Shown: piece by piece, positions 59,501 to 64,000 of the stretch | Position numbering within the stretch: the stretch's first letter is position 1 | Layout of the letters: each line of letters starts with the position of its first letter | From: Lumbricus terrestris | Lineage: Eukaryota; Annelida; Clitellata; Crassiclitellata; Lumbricidae | DNA length: 64,000 bases | Assembly (NCBI GenBank): GCA_949752735.1 | Contig: OX457046.1 | Span: 36,992,507-37,056,506 of the forward strand | Reading direction: 5' to 3' | Notes under the pieces: generated by a model | Seen by the model: only the letters and a program-made list of their open reading frames with translations | Told to the model about the DNA's origin: nothing | Database searches by the model: none | Program-made: the position numbers and the translations under genes

Positions 59501-62109
59501 ACAGTGGTGACCGCACTACGACATCCTGTATAAGATAACAGAAGCCTCCATGAAACTCTTCAACTTCATTGTATTGTATTGCATTGTATTGCATTGTATT
59601 GCATCCATTTATAAAGCGCTCCTTGAAGCAAGAGCCTTTCAGAAGCGCTCCCAGTGCGTTCAACCCCGAGAAAAAAGTCAAGTTTTCAGACAAGAGAAAG
59701 ACGAGGATACACTACCAGAGAGGATGGGAGAGCGAACTGATGGGGGAAGCCTATTCCATGGGGAGGGACCAATACAGGCAAATGATCTGGATTGAGACAT
59801 GGCAGTCCTGACTCAGGGGACAAAGAGATCATGCCGATGGTAACGTCATAATATGTCAGCTTGGTGTTGCCCCAGACTAAATGCGAGAACACTGTTGGTC
59901 CAACAGCTATCCAAGGTCTAAAAGTGGGTGGGAACTGGGAACGAAATACTTTGCTTGCGTTCCCATTGCTTACCTAGCATGGAACCATTGAAACACATGC
60001 GTTTCAATAAAACTCACCTTATAGGCGTTCCCACTGCTCACCCAAATCACTTTAACTTTTGTGGGTATCCATGACCATCTCCCCTCCATTCTGCACAGAA
60101 GGGAGTGCTTTTGCTTCCATTCGCACTAACTACAACTACAATTATGCAGAATCGAGCCTTTTCCGTGGTTGGTCCAGTGGTCTGGAAATTTCAGACAACC
60201 TTTTTTAAGGCATCGGAAGCTTTTTTCGGCATTTTCGCTCTACTTTCATGATTTTTTGCCTTCGTAAATCGTGATATTTGCCTGCGTATACCCACTTGGT
60301 CTTACTGAGGTGGGTATACGGTTGTTGGGTTCACTTGCTCTAGTCTAGAAGATGATGAGTAATACTCAGGTCCGTAATGTAAAATAACATCGATTTATTC
60401 AATAACAGAGCAGTCTGACAAGAAGTAGGTTAACGTTACCCAAAGCTGACATGAAGTACGACCGATACAGCTGATTCGACAGAGCTGACGTGAAGACACA
60501 CCAGGCTAACGGAGCCCAAAGGAAGACGGATGTAGGCCAGTTCACCAACGAGGTGGGACGGCAATCGAAGAAGACAAACGTCGTAGAACACGAACCACAC
60601 GCCACGCTCAACAGGAGTCGAACACACACCACAGAGTAGACCCACGACAAGAAGCAAGCCCCCACAGTAGTAGCCCTTTAAATAGGCCCTGCCCTTCCCT
60701 CAACTCCCACATAGTCAAGGAGAGTCCAAGTAAGGAAGCCCAGAGGGGTAATAGGTAGCTAACACTCACACGGTGCATACCCGTGTGTACCCTGGTTTTT
60801 TAGGTGAGTATACGTTGTCATTTTTTCGGAGGTGAGTATATTCTGTATACCTGCGTATACCCTTGAGTACAGCCAGTGACGTAGACAAGGGGTTTCGGGG
60901 GTTAAACCCCCCATTGGCCTAGGGAAAAAGTTTTTCTAAAGGTTATTTATCCACTTAAATAAGAAAAAACAAAACAATTGAAGTAACAACTGTTTTTCTT
61001 ACTTTATTCCCTTTGTTACTTTATTCCCTTTTTATTTACTGTAATACTGTTGGGTTGGTGTCAGAAAGGTCATCCGACCAGGTCATAAAACCCCCCAAAC
61101 CCCCATAATAAATTTCTGGCTACACCGAGTACAGCCCTGCTCTCCAGTTATTTTTCCACAATTCTTACACTGCAGATAACCCTCAGACAATCACCAAATT
61201 ATGCCAAATATTTTGTCGGATGATTGTTTGTGGTAAGAATTCACAAAGTCCATGAACAAGAGCAAAAATAGTAAATGTAAACAAGAGATCTGGGTGGATA
61301 ATACTGTCACCATCAGAAGATTTTACAGAAAACCATCGTATCGGCGACAACATCTTTGGACAACTGGTACCTAATGATGACACTAACCCTAACCCACACA
61401 AACCAACCCTCACGACTTCTAACCTCCCAATACTACACTTCTCTTATCCATATTTGGACAAACCATGCTAGTGGCTACACAAATTACCTATTAATCCTTT
61501 AAGAAAATTTCTGTGAGTTGGCCAACCTCAAAATTGTTAAAATGGTACAGCATAAATGACCACAGTCACACAAACACATTTAAAAAACACACACACACTG
61601 TAGTAAGTAGCAACATCTTAGTATTTTTAATTTACATACCTGATGAACCTTCGCAAATCGTTCACTCAGTCGCAATCCATTGAATCGCTGAAAGTACAAT
61701 GACGTCATAAAAACTCAGCAATTCAGAGAATCCTGCGTGCGATATATTCTTTATGTTGACACAATTTTTTACAAAAGGTCAAACAAACGCAAAACGACAG
61801 AAAAACGTTGTTGGCTTCATGAAAACAATAAAATTTCATCTTCCAAAATCCAGATGCGCTAATTATTAACTTTATTCCCAAAGGCGAACGTCAAAAACGA
61901 TCAAGTTAATTCGTCCAAAAATTCGCCCGTGAATACGAATATGGCGCGTTTAAGATCTGATCGATAATAGCTTACATACACACCGCAGCGCACCGCAGCC
62001 GAGAGGTACGCACAGCACCGCGTTGGCGGACCATGTGGGCGTGTAAGACACCCGCAGGGACATAGTGAGGGCCCAGCCTGCCCGGCGCTGTGCTTACTTG
62101 CTTCACCAT
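36809..62109 (-). CDS. AFF: AF4/FMR2 family (AFF, Lilliputian-like) gene, divergent
   Basis: AFF proteins are nuclear scaffolds of the super elongation complex, binding P-TEFb near the N-terminus and dimerising through a C-terminal homology domain. Sixteen exons chain with consistent phases: 62109-62098, 61687-61640, 59525-59430, 58256-58220, 54939-54852, 51583-51541, 48568-48237, 47728-47575, 46805-46537, 45792-43906, 42864-42801, 42056-41920, 39724-39640, 38665-38531, 37875-37722 and 36948-36809 (3681 nt, 1226 residues plus stop). An in-frame TAG lies 30 nt before the ATG. The last 240 residues carry CHD features: [14 protein letters not shown], a basic [20 protein letters not shown] helix, the linker [13 protein letters not shown], then [23 protein letters not shown] and [10 protein letters not shown]. 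Residues 13-45 (LRLSERF, SPL, KED) recall the P-TEFb-binding end. The middle is unusual: acidic Ser-rich stretches plus large Asn-Gly repeat arrays. Overall divergence is high. An unrelated SEC-like scaffold is possible but the CHD match makes AFF the best call. Confidence 0.77.
37448..37700 (-). mobile_element. LINE 3' end in an AFF intron
   Basis: The minus strand reads [20 protein letters not shown] then [13 protein letters not shown], a CR1/L2-type C-terminus related to 20825-21310. It ends in the hairpin tail and lies 22 bp from exon 15. Confidence 0.78.
37722..37875 (-). CDS. AFF: AFF exon 15: CHD C-terminal helices
   Basis: Encodes [20 protein letters not shown], then [20 protein letters not shown] and DIVKGDS. 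The Trp corresponds to the conserved YWEMAD/IWDQAE position of AFF proteins. The acceptor is TGGATTTCAG and the donor is CG|GTTAGA. Confidence 0.82.
38275..38500 (-). mobile_element. tRNA-derived SINE in an AFF intron
   Basis: Minus-strand copy with GTGTAGTGGTGG, GGTTCGAATCC (written as GGATTCGAACC on the plus strand), body and tail all present. Confidence 0.8.
38531..38665 (-). CDS. AFF: AFF exon 14: CHD proline/serine linker
   Basis: Encodes [18 protein letters not shown], then [20 protein letters not shown] and SS. This matches the SPASSVGSQ-type linker inside AFF C-terminal domains. The acceptor is TTGCTGTAG and the donor is TCG|GTGAGT. A 33-bp array starts 25 bp upstream of the acceptor. 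Confidence 0.8.
38690..39006 (-). repeat. 33-bp tandem array beside AFF exon 14
   Basis: Ten units of CTTAGAAAAACATAGATATA plus 13 bp on the plus strand. In the transcribed strand each unit ends ATGTTTTTCTAAG, resembling a 3' splice site. The array ends 25 bp before the real acceptor. Confidence 0.93.
39640..39724 (-). CDS. AFF: AFF exon 13: CHD basic helix
   Basis: Encodes [20 protein letters not shown] and KLLLEEQL, matching the RCxSLLYLRLFKLKKENALKY helix of vertebrate AFF proteins in position and character. The acceptor is TCTTTTGCAG and the donor is TTG|GTGAGA. About 20 residues found between this and the preceding helix in vertebrates seem absent. Confidence 0.78.
39862..39905. repeat. 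AAT run
   Basis: AATAATAATAATAATAATAA and related in an AFF intron. Confidence 0.85.
40568..41075. repeat. 42/47-bp tandem array in AFF intron 12
   Basis: About 11 units of AATGCTTTAAGTGCAGTCAT plus TACAATA(CAATA)CATGGAAAA(GA)CAATA; the optional 5 bp and 2 bp explain the length variation. Confidence 0.92.
41318..41515. repeat. 10-bp TTATTACAAG array
   Basis: Repeats of AAGTTATTACCAGTTATTAC and variants, about 20 units, in the same intron as the previous two arrays. Confidence 0.9.
41610..41670 (+). repeat. LINE/SINE tail fragment
   Basis: GGGAGCACCCCGAGTAGATT then GTGTGCTATATAAGTCC and a GAATGAATAA end. Followed at 41690-41750 by the TGCCAGTGCCAGTCCC dispersed repeat. Confidence 0.55.
41920..42056 (-). 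CDS. AFF: AFF exon 12: CHD helices
   Basis: Encodes [18 protein letters not shown] then [20 protein letters not shown] and EKALAFS. This aligns with the DRFEKAVYYLDAVVSFIEC-type helix of AFF C-terminal domains. The acceptor is CGTTTTTTAG and the donor is AA|GTGAGT. Confidence 0.82.
42065..42780. other. AFF intron 11, nothing recognised
   Basis: No repeat family, tandem array or exon-like sequence identified. Confidence 0.4.
42801..42864 (-). CDS. AFF: AFF exon 11: start of C-terminal homology domain
   Basis: Encodes [19 protein letters not shown] and TM between ATATTCGCAG and ATG|GTAAGT. The first base completes Arg carried from exon 10. A 25-bp tandem array starts about 25 bp upstream of the acceptor. 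Confidence 0.78.
42885..43255 (-). repeat. 25-bp tandem array beside AFF exon 11
   Basis: About 14 units of AATGACTTGACAATTCACCT plus TACAA on the plus strand. In the transcribed strand units contain TTGTAAGGTGAATT, which resembles a 5' splice site. Starts about 25 bp from the exon 11 acceptor. Confidence 0.9.
43448..43800. mobile_element. Enlarged member of the CAGGGCTTTTTTAACG MITE family
   Basis: 353 bp with ends CAGGGCTTTTTTAACGTGCA and TTACTTAAAAAGCCCTG. The internal sequence is longer than in copies A-C. No matching flanking duplication. Confidence 0.72.
43801..43885 (+). repeat. LINE tail
   Basis: GAGCGCATCTGAGTGGG, GGGGGTGCTATATGAATG and an AATGAATG end immediately after the MITE and before AFF exon 10. 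Confidence 0.55.
43906..45792 (-). CDS. AFF: AFF exon 10: giant repeat-rich disordered exon
   Basis: A 1887-bp uninterrupted exon of about 629 residues. It opens [19 protein letters not shown], then three basic KTSxKR modules (likely nuclear localisation), about 20 heptads of the AHVNGTT type (about 45385-44962), a Ser/Gln/His-rich stretch (HVRSAQS), a basic block [14 protein letters not shown], and about 22 heptads of the SKQTENG type (about 44485-44010), ending CDVNQTER. The acceptor is TTGTTTTGTTAG and the donor is AAAG|GTGATT. A remarkably long open frame for such a repetitive sequence, so selection for coding is likely. Confidence 0.8.
45865..46085 (-). mobile_element. tRNA-derived SINE in an AFF intron
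   Basis: Full minus-strand copy: GGTGTAGTGGTGG head, GGTTCGAATCCACC B box, body and hairpin tail, between AFF exons 9 and 10. Confidence 0.8.
46537..46805 (-). CDS. AFF: AFF exon 9
   Basis: Reads [20 protein letters not shown], then [20 protein letters not shown] and ends PQPAAAVE. The [12 protein letters not shown] stretch weakly recalls the hydrophobic AF9/ENL-binding motif of AFF proteins; this is speculative. The acceptor is CTTTTAG and the donor is AT|GTAGGT. Confidence 0.68.
46921..46970. repeat. TATG tetranucleotide run
   Basis: About 12 TATG units, then a tail-like CATATAGCGCCTTACAATAA. Confidence 0.95.
46975..47360 (+). repeat. Dispersed repeat, inverted homologue of 9950-10240
   Basis: GAATTGTTTCAATTGCATAA and GTAACCGGTTGCGTTCTGTC match the reverse complement of the 9.95-10.24 kb segment. 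Probable retroposon end. Confidence 0.5.
47575..47728 (-). CDS. AFF: AFF exon 8: Ser/acidic region
   Basis: Encodes [20 protein letters not shown] followed by a DDEEEDE run and DEKENKQ. The Ser-Glu-Asp composition is like the serine-rich domain of AFF proteins. The acceptor is TTGTTGTCAG. The donor GTTGGA is weak but is the only one I found that keeps phase 0 with exon 9. The frame stays open beyond it, so a longer form is possible. Confidence 0.62.
48237..48568 (-). CDS. AFF: AFF exon 7: acidic start plus hexapeptide NG array
   Basis: Begins [18 protein letters not shown], an acidic serine motif typical of AFF transactivation regions, then an array of 18-bp units encoding [12 protein letters not shown] and similar (about 11 units), and ends [11 protein letters not shown]. 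The acceptor is AAATGTTCAG and the donor is CA|GTGAGT. Confidence 0.72.
48690..48955. repeat. 20-bp GTGTGTAAAGCATCAAGTAT array
   Basis: About 12 imperfect units in the intron upstream of AFF exon 7. Confidence 0.88.
49195..49530. repeat. Degenerate ACTGGAGTGAGATGGAATT repeats
   Basis: Four spaced imperfect copies of ACTGGAGTGAGATGGAATTA with T-rich spacers; intronic. Confidence 0.6.
49890..49985 (-). repeat. LINE tail fragment
   Basis: ATTCATTCATTCATTCATTG followed by TATAGCGCTTCTTCAAGGGG and AGAAGCGCTCCCGAC. Confidence 0.6.
50270..50650. repeat. CTGT/CTAT microsatellite with LINE tail
   Basis: CTGT at 50270-50280 and 50457-50475, CTAT to 50610, TATATA to 50650. A tail fragment lies at 50325-50375. 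Confidence 0.9.
51541..51583 (-). CDS. AFF: AFF exon 6 (43 bp)
   Basis: Encodes [14 protein letters not shown] between TTGTTGCAG and TAC|GTCAGT. One base completes the codon from exon 5 and the exon ends in phase 0, as exon 7 requires. Confidence 0.6.
51640..52015. repeat. CTGT then CAGT/CAGC tetranucleotide array
   Basis: Runs next to AFF exon 6 (upstream side in the transcribed direction). Open frames are repeat artefacts. Confidence 0.92.
52165..52430. repeat. CT/CTGT/CCCT tract
   Basis: Pyrimidine-rich simple repeat in AFF intron 5. Confidence 0.92.
52905..54225. repeat. 67-bp satellite-like array in AFF intron 5
   Basis: About 20 units starting AATGCTCCAAAGTCTAGGAG and ending GATGTAAATTTTCTTTTA. 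At least four sub-variants (GTCTAGGAG, CCTTAGGAG, CCTTAAGAG, CCTTAGAGAG) occur in blocks, which points to recent local amplification. Confidence 0.95.
54590..54792 (+). mobile_element. LINE 3' end fragment
   Basis: Reverse-transcriptase C-terminus remains followed by GGGAGCACCCCTGGGGAGTT and AAGCGGTGCTATAAAAATTA. Confidence 0.6.
54852..54939 (-). CDS. AFF: AFF exon 5
   Basis: Encodes [19 protein letters not shown] followed by TDGTTDTSS between TTGTCTGCAG and GCAG|GTTGGT. Open in this frame and phase-compatible with both neighbours. Ser/Thr-rich, no recognised domain. Confidence 0.65.
54985..55240 (-). mobile_element. LINE 3' end, diverged relative of 10688
   Basis: CAGAGGCGCTCCCAACTCCA, AACAGTTTTAAGTGTGG and AAAAGGCTCGATTCTTCATG match the 10.7-kb copy with more differences and a deletion. 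Near AFF exon 5. Confidence 0.75.
55345..55440 (-). repeat. LINE tail of a second family
   Basis: TTGTATTGTGTTGTATAGAT, TTATATAGCGCCTCTCAAAA and GGTGCTCCCAGTGCAAGAG; related to 59565 and 63095. Confidence 0.55.
55505..56015. repeat. 43-bp tandem array
   Basis: About 12 units of ACCCTGATTCTAACTGGAAA plus CTGACAACCAAGGACAACAACAA; two unit types (ATTCTAACTGG and AATCTAACTTG) partly alternate. Confidence 0.94.
56265..57560. repeat. CTGT-rich simple repeats and unique spacers
   Basis: CTGT runs at 56265-56330, 56455-56715 and 56990-57130; an ATA run at 56403-56435; an AAT run at 56860-56880. No exon found. Confidence 0.8.
57560..58025. repeat. CTGT array with a higher-order duplication
   Basis: A block of about 175 bp starting GTCTACCTCTGTCTGTCTGT at 57594 recurs from 57774 with few changes, within CTGT repeats; ends in a CAGT run. 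Confidence 0.88.
58220..58256 (-). CDS. AFF: AFF exon 4 (37 bp)
   Basis: Encodes [12 protein letters not shown] plus one base. The acceptor is TTCTGTAG and the donor is GGG|GTAAGT. A CCA/TGG trinucleotide array begins within 40 bp upstream in the transcribed direction. Assigned because its phases bridge exons 3 and 5 exactly. Confidence 0.6.
58290..58582. repeat. CCA/CCG trinucleotide array
   Basis: CACCACCAC with CCG and CACA interruptions, starting about 35 bp from AFF exon 4. Open in most frames and not coding. Confidence 0.93.
58600..59290. other. AFF intron 3, nothing recognised
   Basis: No exon. One weak tail-like GGCGCTATATAAATG at 58832-58847. Confidence 0.35.
59430..59525 (-). CDS. 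AFF: AFF exon 3, possible P-TEFb-binding motif
   Basis: A 96-bp phase 0-0 exon with acceptor ATCTTATACAG and donor CCG|GTACGC. It contains [20 protein letters not shown], which recalls the SPLFxEPYKVxxKED core that contacts cyclin T1 in AFF1/AFF4. The donor is weak and the exon could be skipped without a frameshift, so it may be alternative. Confidence 0.55.
59565..59800 (-). mobile_element. LINE 3' end of a second family
   Basis: TTGTATTGCATTGTATTGCA tail, then TAAAGCGCTCCTTGAAGC and a body shared with 63095-63290 (ACCAGAGAGGATG, GAACTGATGGGGG). About 40 bp from AFF exon 3. Confidence 0.65.
59925..60052 (+). repeat. Dispersed repeat, empty-site copy
   Basis: GTGGGTGGGAACTGGGAACG, TAGCATGGAACCATTG and CCCACTGCTCACCCAAATCA match the flanks of the MITE at 7102-7260 without the insertion. 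Confidence 0.65.
60324..60770 (-). mobile_element. Solo LTR
   Basis: In the minus strand it starts TGTGAGTGTTAGC and ends GTGAACCCAACA, with a TATA-like CTATTTAAAGG and an AATAAA signal. It is bordered by the 4-bp duplication ACCG (CGGT on the plus strand at 60320-60323 and 60771-60774). No internal retroelement genes nearby. Confidence 0.8.
60874..61128. mobile_element. hAT-type MITE, CAGTGACGTAGAC copy
   Basis: 255 bp with the exact duplication AGTACAGC (60866-60873 and 61129-61136). Internal sequence as in 14912-15175; right end shortened to GGCTACACCG. Confidence 0.82.
61640..61687 (-). CDS. AFF: AFF exon 2
   Basis: A 48-bp exon encoding [16 protein letters not shown] between acceptor TACTTTCAG and donor CAG|GTATGT. 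LRLSER resembles the LRMKERERR segment at the start of AFF proteins. Phase 0 at both ends. Confidence 0.65.
62098..62109 (-). CDS. AFF: AFF exon 1, coding part (start codon)
   Basis: ATG GTG AAG CAA followed by a strong donor, GTAAGC. Reading back in the same frame a TAG occurs at 62137-62139, so this is the first ATG after a stop. Only four codons lie in this exon. The start is chosen because the next three exons join it in phase 0. Confidence 0.6.
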
Positions 62110-62420
62110 TAACACAATCCCTCTGTCATTGAAGCCCTAAGGCTCCGCTCGCTACGACGGCCGCTGCCCGCTGGAAAGACTATTCTAGACGTTCCGTATA
62201 AATCAATAGGATAGCGCTGCAACCTTCCAAGCGCTTCAATGTTACCATACATCTTCCTCCTCCTCCTCCTCCTTTCCTTCCAGTTCGCCCACTCTTTCCG
62301 CCTCCATTGACAAGAAGCAACAATGCACGCACCGCTTGAAAGCTGCTCTTCAAATGGCACCGTTAGGTCAATTTCTCAGCAAACGAGACGGTCAGAAATA
62401 GAACAGCTCGGCTAAATTTA
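62110..62420 (-). promoter_or_regulatory. AFF 5' UTR and promoter-proximal region
   Basis: The sequence upstream of the AFF start is visibly richer in CpG and GC than the surrounding introns and continues into 61980-62100. No TATA box is obvious. An 83-codon upstream ORF (62360 to 62109) ends with a TAA that overlaps the main ATG as TAATG. The transcription start cannot be placed from sequence alone. Confidence 0.4.
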
Positions 62421-62429
62421 GACCCAATC

Positions 62430-63090
62430 AGAAATGGTATTAATAGCTTGGACTATCACAGATTGCAAAGTGAAGCAAAAAACGGCATTTAATAAAATGG
62501 CTAACACCACAAAATTGAGGAATAACTGCTATGTGCCAGATTTTTCATTACTGATTCAAACTAATATCACACGGTTTATTATATAAGCTTATTGGTAAGA
62601 AACACTGACAGCGACACCACTTCCATGTACAAAAAAAATTGATCAAATGGATCGTCTTTGTCCACATCTGTTGAATATATCGTAGGATAAGTGTAGAAAA
62701 TTACATAAATTATGATTTAAGATGACCTATAGATATTATGTTTATATACTGGGCTAACGAGATTAGATAATTTGTCATCATCAGTGAGGTGGTATTCTAT
62801 ACAAAATACAAAGTACTGTAGTCTGTAGAATGTTTTATAAGAATGGTGGCAAAGCAGCATCTAGGCTAGAACAGATCGTTCATTCGATCAATTAGAACTT
62901 TTGGCTAGAATGGTGGAGAGTATACTTGAAATTCCCAACAGATGGTTTCAGTGTACAGACCTTGAGCAAGTCAATTTAATACAATTCTTTCACACCTCAA
63001 ATTCAGATTTACTATTAAACCTTGAGCATAAATTTATAATCTATGACACAACAATAACAGTAATAATTAATAGTGCTTATGATTCAGATA
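62430..63090. other. DNA upstream of AFF, nothing recognised
   Basis: AT-rich, no exon or repeat family identified on either strand. Confidence 0.35.
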
Positions 63091-63094
63091 TGCT

Positions 63095-63290
63095 GATGTA
63101 TTGTATTGTATCTTACCATTTATAAAGCACTTCTTGTAGCAGAAGCCTTTCAGAAGTGCTCCCAGTGTGTGCGTGTGACCCCGATGAGAGAAAAGGCAGG
63201 ACTTCAGAGAAACAATACCAGAGAGGATGAAAGTGAACTGATGGGGGGGTCCATTCCATAGGGGGGACCACTGCAAGCAAATGATGTTGA
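63095..63290 (-). mobile_element. LINE 3' end of a second family
   Basis: TATTGTATTGTATCTTACC, TTATAAAGCACTTCTTG and a body homologous to 59600-59790; followed by a GATGAT run. Confidence 0.65.
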
Positions 63291-63704
63291 TGATGACAAC
63301 GATGATGATGATGATGATGATAAGAATCAGATTAAATGGTATGGTAATGGTAACTGCTTGTGCAGCATTACAGTTTAGGAAATATCAATATTTGACACAT
63401 GATTTTCAAAATAAAATGCTACCCTCTAGACACTACTCACTGTACATCACCATTTAGTAAATATTAAGTAGCCTCAAACGAGATTCATTGCCAATGTTAC
63501 AAGATTTCAGGATTTACCGAATCTTAATTTTTACTTTAAACACTTCTACACCATCATTTGAACATGATGCAAAAATATGGACTTCACACAACTAATTTAA
63601 TTCCCATCAAAACAATCAAATGCATTTTCATGGATCAAACAAAAACTGCAGAATGTTCAAAATGACTTATTATTGCTCATAACTTTTCTCGCCTGTCTGC
63701 CTCT

Positions 63705-63835
63705 ACCTGCCAGCCAGCCTTCCTCAGATAGCCAGCCTAACTGCCTCCCTGCCTGCCACAGACTGCCTGCCTGTCTGCCTGCCTGGCTCAGGTTGCCTGC
63801 CCGTCCACCTGCCTGCTTGTCCACCCTGTTAAATG
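63705..63835. repeat. CCTG-rich simple repeat
   Basis: CCTGCCTGTCTGCCTGCCTG-type run. Confidence 0.85.
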
Positions 63836-64000
63836 TTTACTGATTACCTTCCAGTGCAGATGCTATGCTTGCGGAACCAGCAATTAATACCCAGAACACG
63901 GAACAACGAGGAGGAGCTTTGGGTAATGAGGCAACCTTGGATGCCAGGAGTTCAGAAAAGACATAAAGTTGAAAGAACAGGTACACGGCTTCAGCAGACC

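Noticed and set aside
60399..60665. 88-codon minus-strand ORF ([16 protein letters not shown]...)
   Set aside because: Lies entirely within the solo LTR.
63840..64000. Possible minus-strand exon ending CTGGAAG|GTAATC
   Set aside because: An open stretch without recognisable similarity; the AFF chain already has an ATG with an upstream stop at 62.1 kb.

Overview
This is a eukaryotic genomic window. It has spliced genes with GT-AG introns, long introns full of simple repeats and tandem arrays, and many transposable-element remnants: hAT, Tc1/mariner, a solo LTR, CR1/L2-like LINE ends and tRNA-derived SINEs. The protein families and repeat spectrum suggest a marine invertebrate, probably a deuterostome such as an echinoderm or hemichordate. 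That placement is inference; no lineage-diagnostic gene is present.

Two protein-coding genes are convincingly readable, arranged tail to tail. (1) Plus strand, about 4.9-27.2 kb: a TRPC4/5-type transient receptor potential cation channel. Ten phase-consistent exons encode the last ankyrin region, the TRPC zinc motif, the linker helices, the pre-S1 helix, S1-S6, the TRP box, the C-terminal helical segment and a 237-residue tail (923 residues in the window). The N-terminal ankyrin exons must lie upstream of the window. (2) Minus strand, about 62.1 to 36.8 kb: a divergent AF4/FMR2 (AFF, Lilliputian-like) gene, the scaffold family of the super elongation complex. I can chain 16 exons with matching phases from an ATG preceded by an in-frame stop to a terminal stop (1226 residues). 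It has a short N-terminal segment resembling the P-TEFb-binding end of AFF proteins, an acidic serine-rich stretch, a very large exon with two heptapeptide arrays, and a C-terminal homology domain.

Layout: 1-4.9 kb, TRPC intron or upstream DNA with a foldback element and purine, CT and trinucleotide tracts. 4.9-27.2 kb, TRPC exons; the introns hold a Tc1/mariner copy, a 2.6-kb hAT element with a degenerate transposase tail, several hAT-type MITEs with target-site duplications, and a 1-kb array of 20-bp units. 27.2-36.8 kb, intergenic, fairly AT-rich, with few recognisable elements and no gene I can support; part may be the AFF 3' UTR. 36.8-62.1 kb, AFF gene; most larger introns carry their own tandem array (25, 33, 42-47, 43 and 67 bp units). 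62.1-64 kb, AFF promoter-side DNA and a LINE-like end.

The points I would look at first are the Asn-Gly-centred repeat arrays that make up much of the AFF protein, the intronic arrays beside AFF exons 11 and 14 whose units look like splice signals, and the altered pore-helix motif (LYF instead of LFW) in the channel. The TE insertions with exact target duplications, two of them with an empty site elsewhere in the window, are a well-resolved record of mobile-element activity. All alignments to known families were made by eye from remembered family features; no database search was run.
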